DNA from: Nitriliruptoraceae bacterium
Lineage (GTDB): Bacteria > Actinomycetota > Nitriliruptoria > Nitriliruptorales > Nitriliruptoraceae
NCBI GenBank assembly: GCA_007120565.1
Contig: SKNK01000186.1
Span: forward strand, 1 to 9,802
Direction of reading: 5' to 3'
DNA length: 9,802 nt
Part shown: positions 1-8,227 of the stretch, piece after piece
Layout of the letters: each line of letters opens with the position of its first letter
How positions within the stretch are numbered: the first letter of the stretch is position 1
Program-made: the position numbers and the translations under genes
Notes under the pieces: model-generated
Databases searched by the model: none
What the model was told of the DNA's origin: nothing
What the model saw: the letters and a program-made list of their open reading frames with translations, nothing else

Positions 1-21
1 CGACCGTGGCCGAACGGCCGG

Positions 22-50
22 TTGACGCTCATCAGGGGCATCCGTAGCGT
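22..50 (+). promoter_or_regulatory. Candidate sigma-70/SigA-type promoter
   Basis: TTGACG at 22-27 is followed by a 17-base spacer and TAGCGT at 45-50, which fits the actinobacterial TANNNT form of the -10 element. Transcription would start near 56-58 and give a leader of about 135 bases before the ATG at 194. The match is by eye only; such hexamers also occur by chance. Confidence 0.4.
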
Positions 51-85
51 TCCACTCGTCACGTCGAAGCATGCTCGTCATGCTC

Positions 86-98
86 CACCGTGACGGTG
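86..98. promoter_or_regulatory. Short palindrome in the leader, possible operator
   Basis: CACCGT-G-ACGGTG is a perfect 6-base inverted repeat around one central base. It lies between the candidate promoter and the start of the helix-turn-helix gene, where an autoregulatory operator could sit. No second copy was found near another promoter in the window, so the operator role is only a guess. Confidence 0.2.
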
Positions 99-176
99 CG
101 TTCAGCAGAGAGCGCCACAGCCTGAGGGGTTGCGGTGCTCCCATCCGCCCCTCGGGTCCCAGCTCAACCGACGCTG

Positions 177-185
177 AAGGGGAGG
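177..185 (+). promoter_or_regulatory. Ribosome binding site fixing the start at 194
   Basis: AAGGGGAGG lies 8 bases before the ATG at 194. The earlier in-frame ATGs at 71 and 80 have no comparable Shine-Dalgarno sequence, so this site decides the start of the helix-turn-helix gene. Confidence 0.65.
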
Positions 186-193
186 AACGCTCG

Positions 194-727
194 ATGACGA
201 CCTCGATCACCTGCTGTAACGGCACCTACACGCGCGACGACACCGGTTGGCTCTACCCGTGGGGGGAGCCGGTTCGCGGTGCGACCGACCTCGCCTTGGC
301 CGACCTGATGGCGATCGACGACGACCTGCAGTGCGTCGAAGAGGTGGCCGAGTTCCGTCCACTCACCGACGCGGAGCGACGGTGGCTGTCGGGCGACCAC
401 AATGCGGTCGACGAGGTCATCCTGCGACGACGCAACGGGTACCGACCCAACATCGGAGACCTCATCGTCGGCATGCTGGCACCCGAACTTCACGCCCTGA
501 CGATGATGACGGTCGGCGACATCGCCGAGGTTGCCGACGTCTCAAAGGCAACGATCGACAGCTACCGCTACCGGGGATATCTGCCGGAACCGCAGGTGGT
601 CCGGGGGCGGACCCCCATGTGGGCGCGTCCGATCGTGCATCACTGGCTCGAGAGTCGCCCCGGTTCGGGTTGGCGCACCGACATCTACCGTGCGGATGCT
701 GTGCAACAGCACTCCGTCTCTGCGTAG
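194..727 (+). CDS. Helix-turn-helix DNA-binding protein (AlpA/MerR-like), 177 aa
   Basis: Probable DNA-binding regulator. The C-terminal third (about residues 104-157) reads as a helix-turn-helix: TVGDIAEVADVSKATIDSYR, then a short wing with RGYLPEP and RGRTPMW, ending in a helix with IVHHWLESRPG. This order (HTH, 'Y..RG.LPEP', 'GRTP.W', 'I..WL.SRPG') is typical of small actinobacterial HTH proteins resembling excisionases and AlpA regulators. Residues 1-100 are not recognised; they are acidic, with Cys-Cys at 7-8 and a basic RRR near 78-80. The open frame extends upstream to 71, but that stretch has no good ribosome site and an unlikely composition, so the ATG at 194 is chosen. It is convergent with the respiratory operon and separated from it by a strong hairpin, so an operon link is unlikely. 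No integrase or phage genes lie nearby to suggest an excisionase. The target is unknown. Confidence 0.75.
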   Translation: MTTSITCCNGTYTRDDTGWLYPWGEPVRGATDLALADLMAIDDDLQCVEEVAEFRPLTDAERRWLSGDHNAVDEVILRRRNGYRPNIGDLIVGMLAPELHALTMMTVGDIAEVADVSKATIDSYRYRGYLPEPQVVRGRTPMWARPIVHHWLESRPGSGWRTDIYRADAVQQHSVSA

Positions 728-740
728 TAGCAGCCCTGCG

Positions 741-782
741 TAACGGTGGCGCCGAGGGGACACTCCCTCGACGCCACCGTTA
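741..782. terminator. Long hairpin between convergent genes, likely bidirectional terminator
   Basis: TAACGGTGGCG (741-751) pairs perfectly with CGCCACCGTTA (772-782). After one mismatch the stem continues through CGAGGGG / TCCCTCG (one G-T pair) to a 4-base loop at 760-763, about 18 pairs in all. It sits in the 52-base space between the stop at 727 (plus strand) and the stop of the minus-strand gene at 780, and its right arm covers that TAA codon. There is no clear T-run on either side, so it is a non-canonical terminator or an RNA-stabilising stem. Confidence 0.65.
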
Positions 783-1769
783 GTCTCCGCCCTCTTCCGA
801 TGGACCCTCGTCTGAGGCTCCCTCATCGTCCCGTTCGTCGGATCCTTCGGGCCCGTTGGGCTCTTCCGCATCGTCAGCCTCTTCGGACTCGGCAGGTTCT
901 TCGGGCTCGTCAGCCTCTTCGGACTCACCCGGTTCTTCGGGCTCGTCGGCTTCCTCGGACTCGGCAGGCTCTTCCGGCTCGGCGGGTTCTTCGGGCTCCT
1001 CGGGCTCCTCAGTCTCGGCGGGTTCCTCGGACGGGGAAGGCCGACTCGGCGCGGCCGGCGGCCGCGCACGTGCCGCCGCTCGTTCACCATCGGGATCCCA
1101 ACGCTCAGGATCGCACCGGTCGGTGTCGACATCCTCGCCGTCGTCGATGGCGTCCAGATCATCCCGCCAGTCGTCGCCACAGACCGGGTCGGCGATGTAG
1201 ATGGTCGAAGGCGCAGGCGGTGGCGTATCGCGACAGTCGGTGGGTGGCAGAGCGATCACCGTCTCGCCTTCGGCTGGGTCGTCGGCCACCTCACGAACGC
1301 GTACCCGCAACTCACCGAGGCTCGTGTCGCACCCCGCACCCGCTGGTATCCCGATCTCGATGCGTTGCCGGTGCAGGGCATCGCGAGGGACGAGGAGCCG
1401 ACGAGGCTGCACCCAGGCCGGAGAGCCACCCGGCCGCACCTCGAGTTCGACCTCCAGCAGTCGCCGGCGGACGGTGTCTGCGCCTGAGGAAGGGGATCGG
1501 CTGTCGGCTACATGGATCCGTAGCTGTCGGGCACTTCCCGGCCGTAGCGAGGTGGTGGTCACCACTCGCAGCTGCAACTGGCGGGACTGGGTGGCCTCCT
1601 GGGTGGTTACCGTCTGCGTCGACGGTCCCTGCGGCCTGGGATCGAGTTCGGCGCCGGTGATCGGAGAGCTGCCGGTCGTGAGCAGCGTCACGACGATCCC
1701 AACCGCTGCGGTAGCAGCGGTGAACGACAGCACGACGCGTAGAGGGAGCATGAACCGACCAAAGCGCAT
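780..1769 (-). CDS. Membrane-anchored/secreted protein with acidic repeat tail, 329 aa
   Basis: Not recognised as a known family. Residues about 8-31 form a hydrophobic segment after a basic start (MRFGRF), fitting a signal peptide or N-terminal anchor, so the bulk should be outside the membrane. Residues about 35-205 are a Thr/Arg-rich region of probable beta character with Cys in GAGCDTS and PPTDCRD; another pair follows (DPVCGDD, DTDRCDP). Residues about 225-246 are Arg/Ala/Pro-rich, and 247-329 are almost entirely Glu, Asp, Pro, Ser and Ala, built on EEPAES-EEADEP hexapeptides. The tail is probably disordered and strongly negative. The frame extends 10 codons upstream to 1799; the ATG at 1769 puts a basic n-region directly before the hydrophobic core and was preferred, but neither start has a strong ribosome site. 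It follows ndh on the same strand after 101 bases and may be cotranscribed or separate. A wall- or cation-binding role would be speculation. Confidence 0.6.
   Translation of the reverse strand: MRFGRFMLPLRVVLSFTAATAAVGIVVTLLTTGSSPITGAELDPRPQGPSTQTVTTQEATQSRQLQLRVVTTTSLRPGSARQLRIHVADSRSPSSGADTVRRRLLEVELEVRPGGSPAWVQPRRLLVPRDALHRQRIEIGIPAGAGCDTSLGELRVRVREVADDPAEGETVIALPPTDCRDTPPPAPSTIYIADPVCGDDWRDDLDAIDDGEDVDTDRCDPERWDPDGERAAARARPPAAPSRPSPSEEPAETEEPEEPEEPAEPEEPAESEEADEPEEPGESEEADEPEEPAESEEADDAEEPNGPEGSDERDDEGASDEGPSEEGGD
872..979 (-). repeat. Three tandem 36-base repeats in the acidic tail
   Basis: Three consecutive 36-base units begin at 872, 908 and 944, each starting CGTC(A/G)GC on the plus strand. 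Units 1 and 2 differ at 3 positions and units 1 and 3 at 5. They encode 12-residue blocks of the EEPAES-EEADEP type, and the degenerate protein repeat extends over about 858-1028. The close DNA identity points to duplication or slippage, so copy number may vary between strains. Confidence 0.75.
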
Positions 1770-1870
1770 GGCTCGGCCCCGCGCGTGCGCTCCGCACATC
1801 CGCGGGTGCGGTGACCCTGCCAGTCCGACACACGGGCATCACGCGGTAGGCCTTGCGATCGACCCTGCCG

Positions 1871-3193
1871 CTAGTTCCCTCGGTCGGTCGGGTCCTCGGT
1901 GGCTCGCGACGGACGCAGGATGAGCCGTGCGGCGCGGTCGGCGGTGAACCAGTTGTACGTCCAGTTCAGCAGCACCGACACGCGGTTGCGGAACCCCACG
2001 AGCGTGAGGAGGTGGAGCGCAAGCCAGGCGAGCCAGCCGATCGTCCCTTCCAGCCGAGTCCCTGAAGCCAGTTCAGCTACCGCGGATCGGCGCCCGATGG
2101 TTGCCATCTGCCCCTTCGACTGGAAGTGGAACGGCGTCGTCGGCTTGGACCGGAGCGTGCGTACCACCTGTAGGGCGGCGTGTCGGCCCTGCTGGATCGC
2201 TACCGGCGCGAGTTGGGGGAGTTCCTCGCCGTCTTCGTCGCGAGCGCCGGCGACGTCCCCGATGACGAACACGTCGTCACGGTCGGCAAGACGCAGATCG
2301 GGCTCGACCGCCACGCGGCCCGCATCGGTCAACTCCACTCCTAGTGCCTCCGCGAGCGGGTTCGGGCGGACACCCGCGGTCCACACCACCGTCCGGGTGG
2401 AGAGGGACTCGCCATCGGAGAAGCGGACCTCGTCGGCTGACACCTGATCGATCGCCGTGCCGGTGCGGACCTCGACGCCCCGGGCTTCCAGGCTCTGATG
2501 GGCGTACTGGCGGCTCGCCGCCTGGTACGGCGGGAGGACGTCGTCGTCCATCTCCACCAAGACGACCCGGGTCGCGTCGGGGTCGAGCCGGGGGTGATCT
2601 CGTCGGATCACCCGGTCGATCAGTTCGGCGAGAGCTCCGGATAGCTCGACGCCCGTGGGGCCCGCACCGGCGACCACGAAGGTCGCTTCACCGGAGGATG
2701 CCAGCGCCGGATCGGCCTCTAGGCGTTCGAAGGTCTGGAGCAGGTGATCTCGCAGTCGTGTCGCGTCGGGCAGCCACTTGAGGTTGAAGGCGTGCTCCTC
2801 GACGCCTTCGATGCCGTACGACGCCGTCTCGGCGCCGGCGGCAAGGACCAGGATGTCAAAGGAGAGGTGGTCGCCACCGACGAGGTCGATGCGTTTGGCC
2901 TCCGCATCGATGTCCTCTACCTCGCCGTAGAGCACGTCGATCGGTCGCCCGCGGAGCTCACTTCGCAGGTTCTGGCCGATGTTGTGCGGTTCGAGACTGG
3001 CGGTCGCGGCTTGGTAGATCAGCGGCTGGAACGTGTGGTAGTTGTTCCGATCGACCAGCGTGACGCGCAGCGGCATCCTCTGGGCGGCGTCACCCAGCCG
3101 CCGAGCTGCTGCCAGGCCGGCGAAGCCCCCGCCGATGATGACGACGTGTGGGGCATCCTCGGCTACCTCGTCTCGCTGTCGGTTCATCTGCAC
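1871..3193 (-). CDS. ndh: Type II NADH:quinone oxidoreductase (NDH-2), 440 aa
   Basis: Single-subunit, non-proton-pumping flavoprotein that oxidises NADH at the cytoplasmic face and reduces membrane menaquinone. The FAD site is IGGGFAG (Gly21, 23, 26) with acidic D48 ending the second strand, followed by FQPLIYQAAT (55-64), the usual NDH-2 block. The NADH site is VAGAGPTGVE (Gly176-181), with E214 where NADH-specific enzymes carry an acidic residue. WTAGVRPNP (271-279), the second FAD motif DDVFVIGD (306-313) and the quinone-site-like AIQQG (332-336) follow. The C-terminus (about 383-415) is hydrophobic and amphipathic, as expected for membrane attachment. The start is GTG at 3193, 6 bases after GAGGAGG; the ATG two codons later is an alternative. 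It is the last respiratory gene of the run, 21 bases after ctaG, so NADH input appears co-expressed with the terminal oxidase. Length is normal for the family and all key motifs are intact. Confidence 0.93.
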   Translation of the reverse strand: MQMNRQRDEVAEDAPHVVIIGGGFAGLAAARRLGDAAQRMPLRVTLVDRNNYHTFQPLIYQAATASLEPHNIGQNLRSELRGRPIDVLYGEVEDIDAEAKRIDLVGGDHLSFDILVLAAGAETASYGIEGVEEHAFNLKWLPDATRLRDHLLQTFERLEADPALASSGEATFVVAGAGPTGVELSGALAELIDRVIRRDHPRLDPDATRVVLVEMDDDVLPPYQAASRQYAHQSLEARGVEVRTGTAIDQVSADEVRFSDGESLSTRTVVWTAGVRPNPLAEALGVELTDAGRVAVEPDLRLADRDDVFVIGDVAGARDEDGEELPQLAPVAIQQGRHAALQVVRTLRSKPTTPFHFQSKGQMATIGRRSAVAELASGTRLEGTIGWLAWLALHLLTLVGFRNRVSVLLNWTYNWFTADRAARLILRPSRATEDPTDRGN

Positions 3194-3199
3194 CTCGTG

Positions 3200-3206
3200 C
3201 CTCCTC
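3200..3206 (-). promoter_or_regulatory. Ribosome binding site for ndh
   Basis: GAGGAGG on the minus strand lies 6 bases before the GTG at 3193 and 12 bases before the ATG at 3187. This spacing favours the GTG start. Confidence 0.6.
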
Positions 3207-3210
3207 GACG

Positions 3211-3227
3211 ACCGTCATCGTGACGGT
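3211..3227 (-). other. Small hairpin at the ctaG/ndh junction
   Basis: ACCGTCA-TCG-TGACGGT is a perfect 7-base stem with a 3-base loop. It overlaps the ctaG stop codon (3215-3217) and ends just upstream of the ndh ribosome site. It lacks a U-tract, so full termination is unlikely; a processing site, mRNA stabiliser or mild attenuator is possible. Confidence 0.35.
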
Positions 3228-4108
3228 TCCGCGGCGTTGCCCGCCAGGTGCTGACCACGGTCGGGTGGACAGGCCCCGTCCCGGCCAACTGGACCCGGTT
3301 CGGGCGGAGCGGGGTCATCTCCACCGACGAGGTTGAACCAGCCGATGAACCGCCGCACGGCAACGCTGCCGTACACGAAGCCTGGCGGGACCCACATCAG
3401 TGCCCCTGCCAACTGCTGATCCTCGAGTGCGCTCAAGGCGCCGTAGCCGGTGTAGACCTCGAACAGTGATCGACTGGCGAACGTGATGGCTGCGCCAAGG
3501 ACGCCGCCTTGCACGATCATGAGCCCGAGGCACAACGTGGCGATGGCCTGGGTCCGAGGGTTGCGGCGTGCGGACGAGCGGACCTCGGACCAGAACCACA
3601 CGGCGGTTCCCAAGAAGCTCGCATGTTCCAGCAGGTGCAGTGCCGGTGATCTGACCGCCGCGTCGTACACCGGAGGTGTGTGCCAGATCCACAGCATGGC
3701 GATGCTCGCCAGCGTGGCCAATAGCAGCGGTGGTGGGGAGCCCACGCGGCGGCGAGCACGACGCGAACGGCGTGACACGAGGGCGAGGGGATGTCGGGCT
3801 TCTGCGGGAAGGGCCTGGCGGATGGTCGTGACCGGCGAGGACCAGGCGATGAACGGTGCGGCGACCAACGTGATGAGCAGGTGCTGGACCATGTGCGGCC
3901 AGAAGAGCACCTTGCTGAAGGCCGCGATCGGACTGATATGGCTCACCAGGACGACGGCGATACCGAGCAGGAACGCGAGCGTTGCTCGCGGTCGAGCGAG
4001 GCCACGCTCTGCTCGTCGCTTGGCACCAACGAGGTACAGGGTGGTCGCACCGCACGCGAACAGCAGTGCTGGGAGGTCGAGGACCCAGGAACTGTTGCCG
4101 AGGGACAT
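3215..4108 (-). CDS. ctaG: Cytochrome c oxidase assembly factor CtaG (caa3 type), 297 aa
   Basis: Multi-spanning membrane protein of the caa3_CtaG family, needed for assembly of active caa3 oxidase and generally thought to act in copper delivery or CuB-site formation. Family hallmarks are visible: FWPHMVQHLL (His72, His76), WIWHTPPVYDAA (His143), LHLLEHASF (His158, His162), and LEDQQLAGALMWVPPG near residues 242-257. About seven hydrophobic segments can be drawn, with a very basic loop at about 112-121 (RRSRRARRR). The last 30 residues are Pro/Gly/Asp-rich and look disordered. The ATG at 4108 lies 5 bases after the TGA of the upstream gene, suggesting translational coupling; no strong Shine-Dalgarno is present. 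A GTG at 4150 would add 14 residues and overlap the previous gene, and is less likely. Position directly behind the oxidase subunit genes agrees with the assembly role. This is the non-haem-binding Gram-positive CtaG, not the Cox11-type protein also called CtaG. Confidence 0.88.
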   Translation of the reverse strand: MSLGNSSWVLDLPALLFACGATTLYLVGAKRRAERGLARPRATLAFLLGIAVVLVSHISPIAAFSKVLFWPHMVQHLLITLVAAPFIAWSSPVTTIRQALPAEARHPLALVSRRSRRARRRVGSPPPLLLATLASIAMLWIWHTPPVYDAAVRSPALHLLEHASFLGTAVWFWSEVRSSARRNPRTQAIATLCLGLMIVQGGVLGAAITFASRSLFEVYTGYGALSALEDQQLAGALMWVPPGFVYGSVAVRRFIGWFNLVGGDDPAPPEPGPVGRDGACPPDRGQHLAGNAAEPSR

Positions 4109-4113
4109 CGCGG

Positions 4114-4476
4114 TCACCAACAAGGATCGAGGAAGAGTGCGGGGATCCACTCGGCGATGGTGACGGCGCCGAAGAACAGAGCGAACACCACGCCGACCCA
4201 GCCGATGAAGACGTCACGGGCGGCTCCTGGCTGGTCACCGTCGGCCTGTCCCGCCCGCAGGAGTTGGGCCCCCGACAGCATCGCGCGGGCGATCAGCAGG
4301 AGGAGGATCACGGTGAGCGCGTGCAGTGGCCACTCGGAGCCCCACCGGCACGCCCGGGGGACGAGCCAGTAGCTGACGCCGAGGTGGCACGCCCACCACA
4401 CGGGAGGTCCGAACACGGCGTCGAGGCGACGTAGGGGGCTGCGGTGCTCGGATCGTCCGTCGACGAGCGCGCTCAT
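4114..4476 (-). CDS. Small three-helix membrane protein of the oxidase cluster, 120 aa
   Basis: Function unknown. Three hydrophobic segments are clear: about 21-40 (GPPVWWACHLGVSYWLVP), 50-72 and 89-112. C43 follows helix 1 (LVPRACRWG) and C119 follows helix 3 in the C-terminal LFLDPCW, so both should lie on the same side of the membrane. His31 and Trp27/28 sit within helix 1. The ATG overlaps the stop of the subunit III gene (ATGA) and is preceded by GGAGGG at 5 bases. Placement between subunit III and ctaG, with overlap on one side and a 5-base gap on the other, ties it to oxidase assembly or structure. My recollection is that similar short proteins with a Trp/His-rich first helix and terminal 'LDPC' occur beside ctaG in other bacteria, but this could not be checked here. 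It could be a small accessory (subunit IV-like) subunit or an assembly or metal-handling helper. Confidence 0.8.
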   Translation of the reverse strand: MSALVDGRSEHRSPLRRLDAVFGPPVWWACHLGVSYWLVPRACRWGSEWPLHALTVILLLLIARAMLSGAQLLRAGQADGDQPGAARDVFIGWVGVVFALFFGAVTIAEWIPALFLDPCW

Positions 4477-5114
4477 GACGACCCTCCGACCAGGGGAAGG
4501 AGATGGACCAGCGCGAGGAGCAGCGTGGCGACCACCACCGTGAACCAGGCGTAGATGGTGGAGTTGTACAGCTCGAGGTGGCGCCGAGCGTCGATCACGC
4601 CGGTCAGCAACTGCACCAGGACGCTGGCGGCGAGCAGTGCCGCGACGCCGACGAACAGGGTCGTGGCCCCGGTCAGTGCCCAGTAGATCGAGGTGTAGGC
4701 GTGGTCGTCCCAGCCGAAGGGTGTCTGGAGCAGATCGATCACCAGCAGCACTCCGGCGCCGATCGAGGTAAGGAAACCGACGCCGACCAGCAACGTCGCT
4801 TGCTGGGACGCGCCGGCAGCGATCCGGCGCAGCGCGCTCGTCAGCGCGACCGCGGCACCGATGGTCGCGAGGACGGCGATCCCAGCCAGGAGCCGGGAGG
4901 GCTGATCGATGCCAGGCGGAGGCCAACCCGCCGAGGTCTCTCCGGTCACGACGTCCCTCGGTTGGCCGGCCTCGAGGTACAGCGCAGCGGCCGACAACCC
5001 GGCGACGAACATCAGCAGCACGATCAGGCCGAGTACGAGCCCCCAGAGCCCCATCGAGTGGGCGGTCTGGTCGCCGCGTAGCGGCTCTGCCGTTCGGGAT
5101 CGGGTCGCGCTCAT
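4473..5114 (-). CDS. ctaE: Cytochrome c oxidase subunit III, divergent, 213 aa
   Basis: Integral membrane subunit of the caa3 oxidase; in the family it stabilises subunit I and supports proton uptake, but carries no metal. Five hydrophobic segments are seen at about 22-47, 74-96, 107-129, 143-171 and 185-207, matching five-helix bacterial subunits III. Family echoes are GWPPPGI (63-69) in the first loop and SIYWALTG (142-149) before helix 4. The usual T-G-x-H-x-x-H signature is replaced by TGATTLFVG with no His, and the last helix (NSTIYAWFTVVV) lacks the YWHFVD block. D127 may stand in for the conserved helix-3 Glu. The assignment therefore rests on length, topology, these echoes and position between subunit I and ctaG. 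The ATG at 5114 has GGAGAGG upstream at 5 bases. An extension to 5195 would overlap the subunit I gene and is unlikely. Sure of a membrane subunit of this oxidase, less sure of strict orthology. Confidence 0.75.
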   Translation of the reverse strand: MSATRSRTAEPLRGDQTAHSMGLWGLVLGLIVLLMFVAGLSAAALYLEAGQPRDVVTGETSAGWPPPGIDQPSRLLAGIAVLATIGAAVALTSALRRIAAGASQQATLLVGVGFLTSIGAGVLLVIDLLQTPFGWDDHAYTSIYWALTGATTLFVGVAALLAASVLVQLLTGVIDARRHLELYNSTIYAWFTVVVATLLLALVHLLPLVGGSS

Positions 5115-5145
5115 GTTCCCCTCTCCAGCCTGCTTGGCGCGCGCA

Positions 5146-7059
<1,914 letters not shown>

Positions 7060-7066
7060 GGGCGGC

Positions 7067-8227
7067 TCACTCCAGGGTCTCGAGGTAGTCGAGCAGGGCT
7101 TCGATCTCCTCCGAGGAGAGCTGGGTCGGGGGCATCCGGATGCCCGGCTTGACCGCCCACGGGTCGATGATCAACTCCTCGAGGTGCTCGCGATCGTTGG
7201 GCACGATCCCCGATGCCAGGGTCTGGCGCGACGCCAGGTGGGTCAGGTCTGGGCCGACACCGCCGATCGCCTCGGTACCTCGCACGGCGTGGCAAGCAGC
7301 GCAACCCGCTTCGATGAACACCCGCTCACCCAGCTGGGCTGAGTCAGCCTCTGGCGGTGCGGCGTCGGCAGCCTGTTGCTCGATCCACGCGTCGAAGTCC
7401 TCCTCCGGTTGGACCTCGAGCCACGCCACCATCTGTGCATGGGCGATACCACAGAACTCCGCGCACGCGCCTCGGAAGGTCCCCGTCTCGGTCGGTTCGA
7501 AGCTGAGCCAGTTCTCCTGACCCGGGATCGTGTCGATCTTGCCGTGCATCCGCGGGATCCAGAAGCTGTGGATCACGTCCTCGCTGTGCAGGCGGAGGCG
7601 GACGGGGCGGTCCACCGGCACGTGGATCTCGTTGGCCGTGGTGACGTCATGATCGGGGTAGTGCACCTCCCACCAGAACATGTGGCCGGTGACGTCGATG
7701 ACGAGTTCGCCGGGGCGTTCGATGTGGGCGGTCGAAGCTCCGACCCGTCCGGAGGCGACCAAGAGCAGGAGCAAGATGACCGCGGGCCCGATGATCCCGC
7801 CGATCCACAGCAGGCGGGAGCGGACCCGCTCATCGGCCTGCGCGGCAGCACGTGTGTCTGGCTCGGCGGCAGCGATCGGTTCGTCGATGACCGCGCCGGG
7901 CGCCGCCCAACCGGAGCGTCCGTGCTCGTCGCCGTTGGAGGATGTGGGCCGCTCGTGCGTCTCGGGGGAGGCGTCTGCGTCCTGGCGTCGTTGGCGGCGG
8001 GACCGCAGCAGGGGGACCGCGAGCAAGGCCATCACGGCGAGCCAGACAGCCGTCCCGAGCCACAGGCTGAGCGTCCAGAGACCATCGATGTCGCTCGCCT
8101 GCGGGCTGGCCGGAGCTGTGGTTCGGTCTGGTGCCGAGGTGCAGGCGCTGGTCATGGCGGCCATCAGTACCGCAGGGACGGGGAGTGCCGGTCGTACCCA
8201 ACGGCGGCGGATCGTCGGTGACGTCAT
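7067..8227 (-). CDS. ctaC: Cytochrome c oxidase subunit II with fused cytochrome c (caa3 type), 386 aa
   Basis: Accepts electrons for the oxidase through a fused c-type heme and CuA, outside the membrane. A signal sequence ends in MTSAC with C29 as a possible lipid-attachment Cys (weak lipobox, Thr at -3). Helix 1 is about 47-73, helix 2 about 139-158. CuA ligands are H220 (VIHSFWIP), C255, E257, C259, H263 and M266 (CAEFCGIAHAQM). The aromatic GHMFWWEVHYP (181-191) is the usual electron-entry segment. The C-terminal domain has CAACH (309-313), GVGPDLTHLA and the distal ligand M365 in GIRMPP, a class I cytochrome c. The loop between helices 1 and 2 (75-137) is unusually long and highly charged. 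The ATG overlaps the cytochrome b stop (ATGA) and has a perfect AAGGAGG 6 bases upstream, so the longer open frame to 8812 is rejected. With no separate cytochrome c seen, its heme is the likely link to the Rieske/cyt b pair. Confidence 0.95.
   Translation of the reverse strand: MTSPTIRRRWVRPALPVPAVLMAAMTSACTSAPDRTTAPASPQASDIDGLWTLSLWLGTAVWLAVMALLAVPLLRSRRQRRQDADASPETHERPTSSNGDEHGRSGWAAPGAVIDEPIAAAEPDTRAAAQADERVRSRLLWIGGIIGPAVILLLLLVASGRVGASTAHIERPGELVIDVTGHMFWWEVHYPDHDVTTANEIHVPVDRPVRLRLHSEDVIHSFWIPRMHGKIDTIPGQENWLSFEPTETGTFRGACAEFCGIAHAQMVAWLEVQPEEDFDAWIEQQAADAAPPEADSAQLGERVFIEAGCAACHAVRGTEAIGGVGPDLTHLASRQTLASGIVPNDREHLEELIIDPWAVKPGIRMPPTQLSSEEIEALLDYLETLE

Noticed and set aside
71..193. 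41-residue N-terminal extension of the HTH protein
   Set aside because: No ribosome site before the ATG at 71, composition unlike the rest, and a strong AAGGGGAGG before the ATG at 194.
872..979. Direct repeats considered as a CRISPR array
   Set aside because: The units are adjacent with no spacers and are in frame as 12-residue coding repeats.
856..1200. Ser/Gly-rich plus-strand frame over the repeat region
   Set aside because: It is the reverse reading of the 36-base acidic repeats. The repetitive SSGSSA product reflects the repeat, not a separate gene.
746..1660. 304-codon plus-strand frame opposite the acidic-tail gene
   Set aside because: Arg/Pro-rich product typical of a GC-driven shadow frame; no ribosome site, and its start lies inside the terminator-like hairpin. 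The minus-strand frame has a signal sequence and a sensible composition.
1813..1869. Nine-base direct repeat GACCCTGCC at 1813-1821 and 1861-1869 in the ndh/acidic-protein gap
   Set aside because: Too short and GC-rich to exceed chance in this sequence; no promoter hexamers of the right spacing were found around it.
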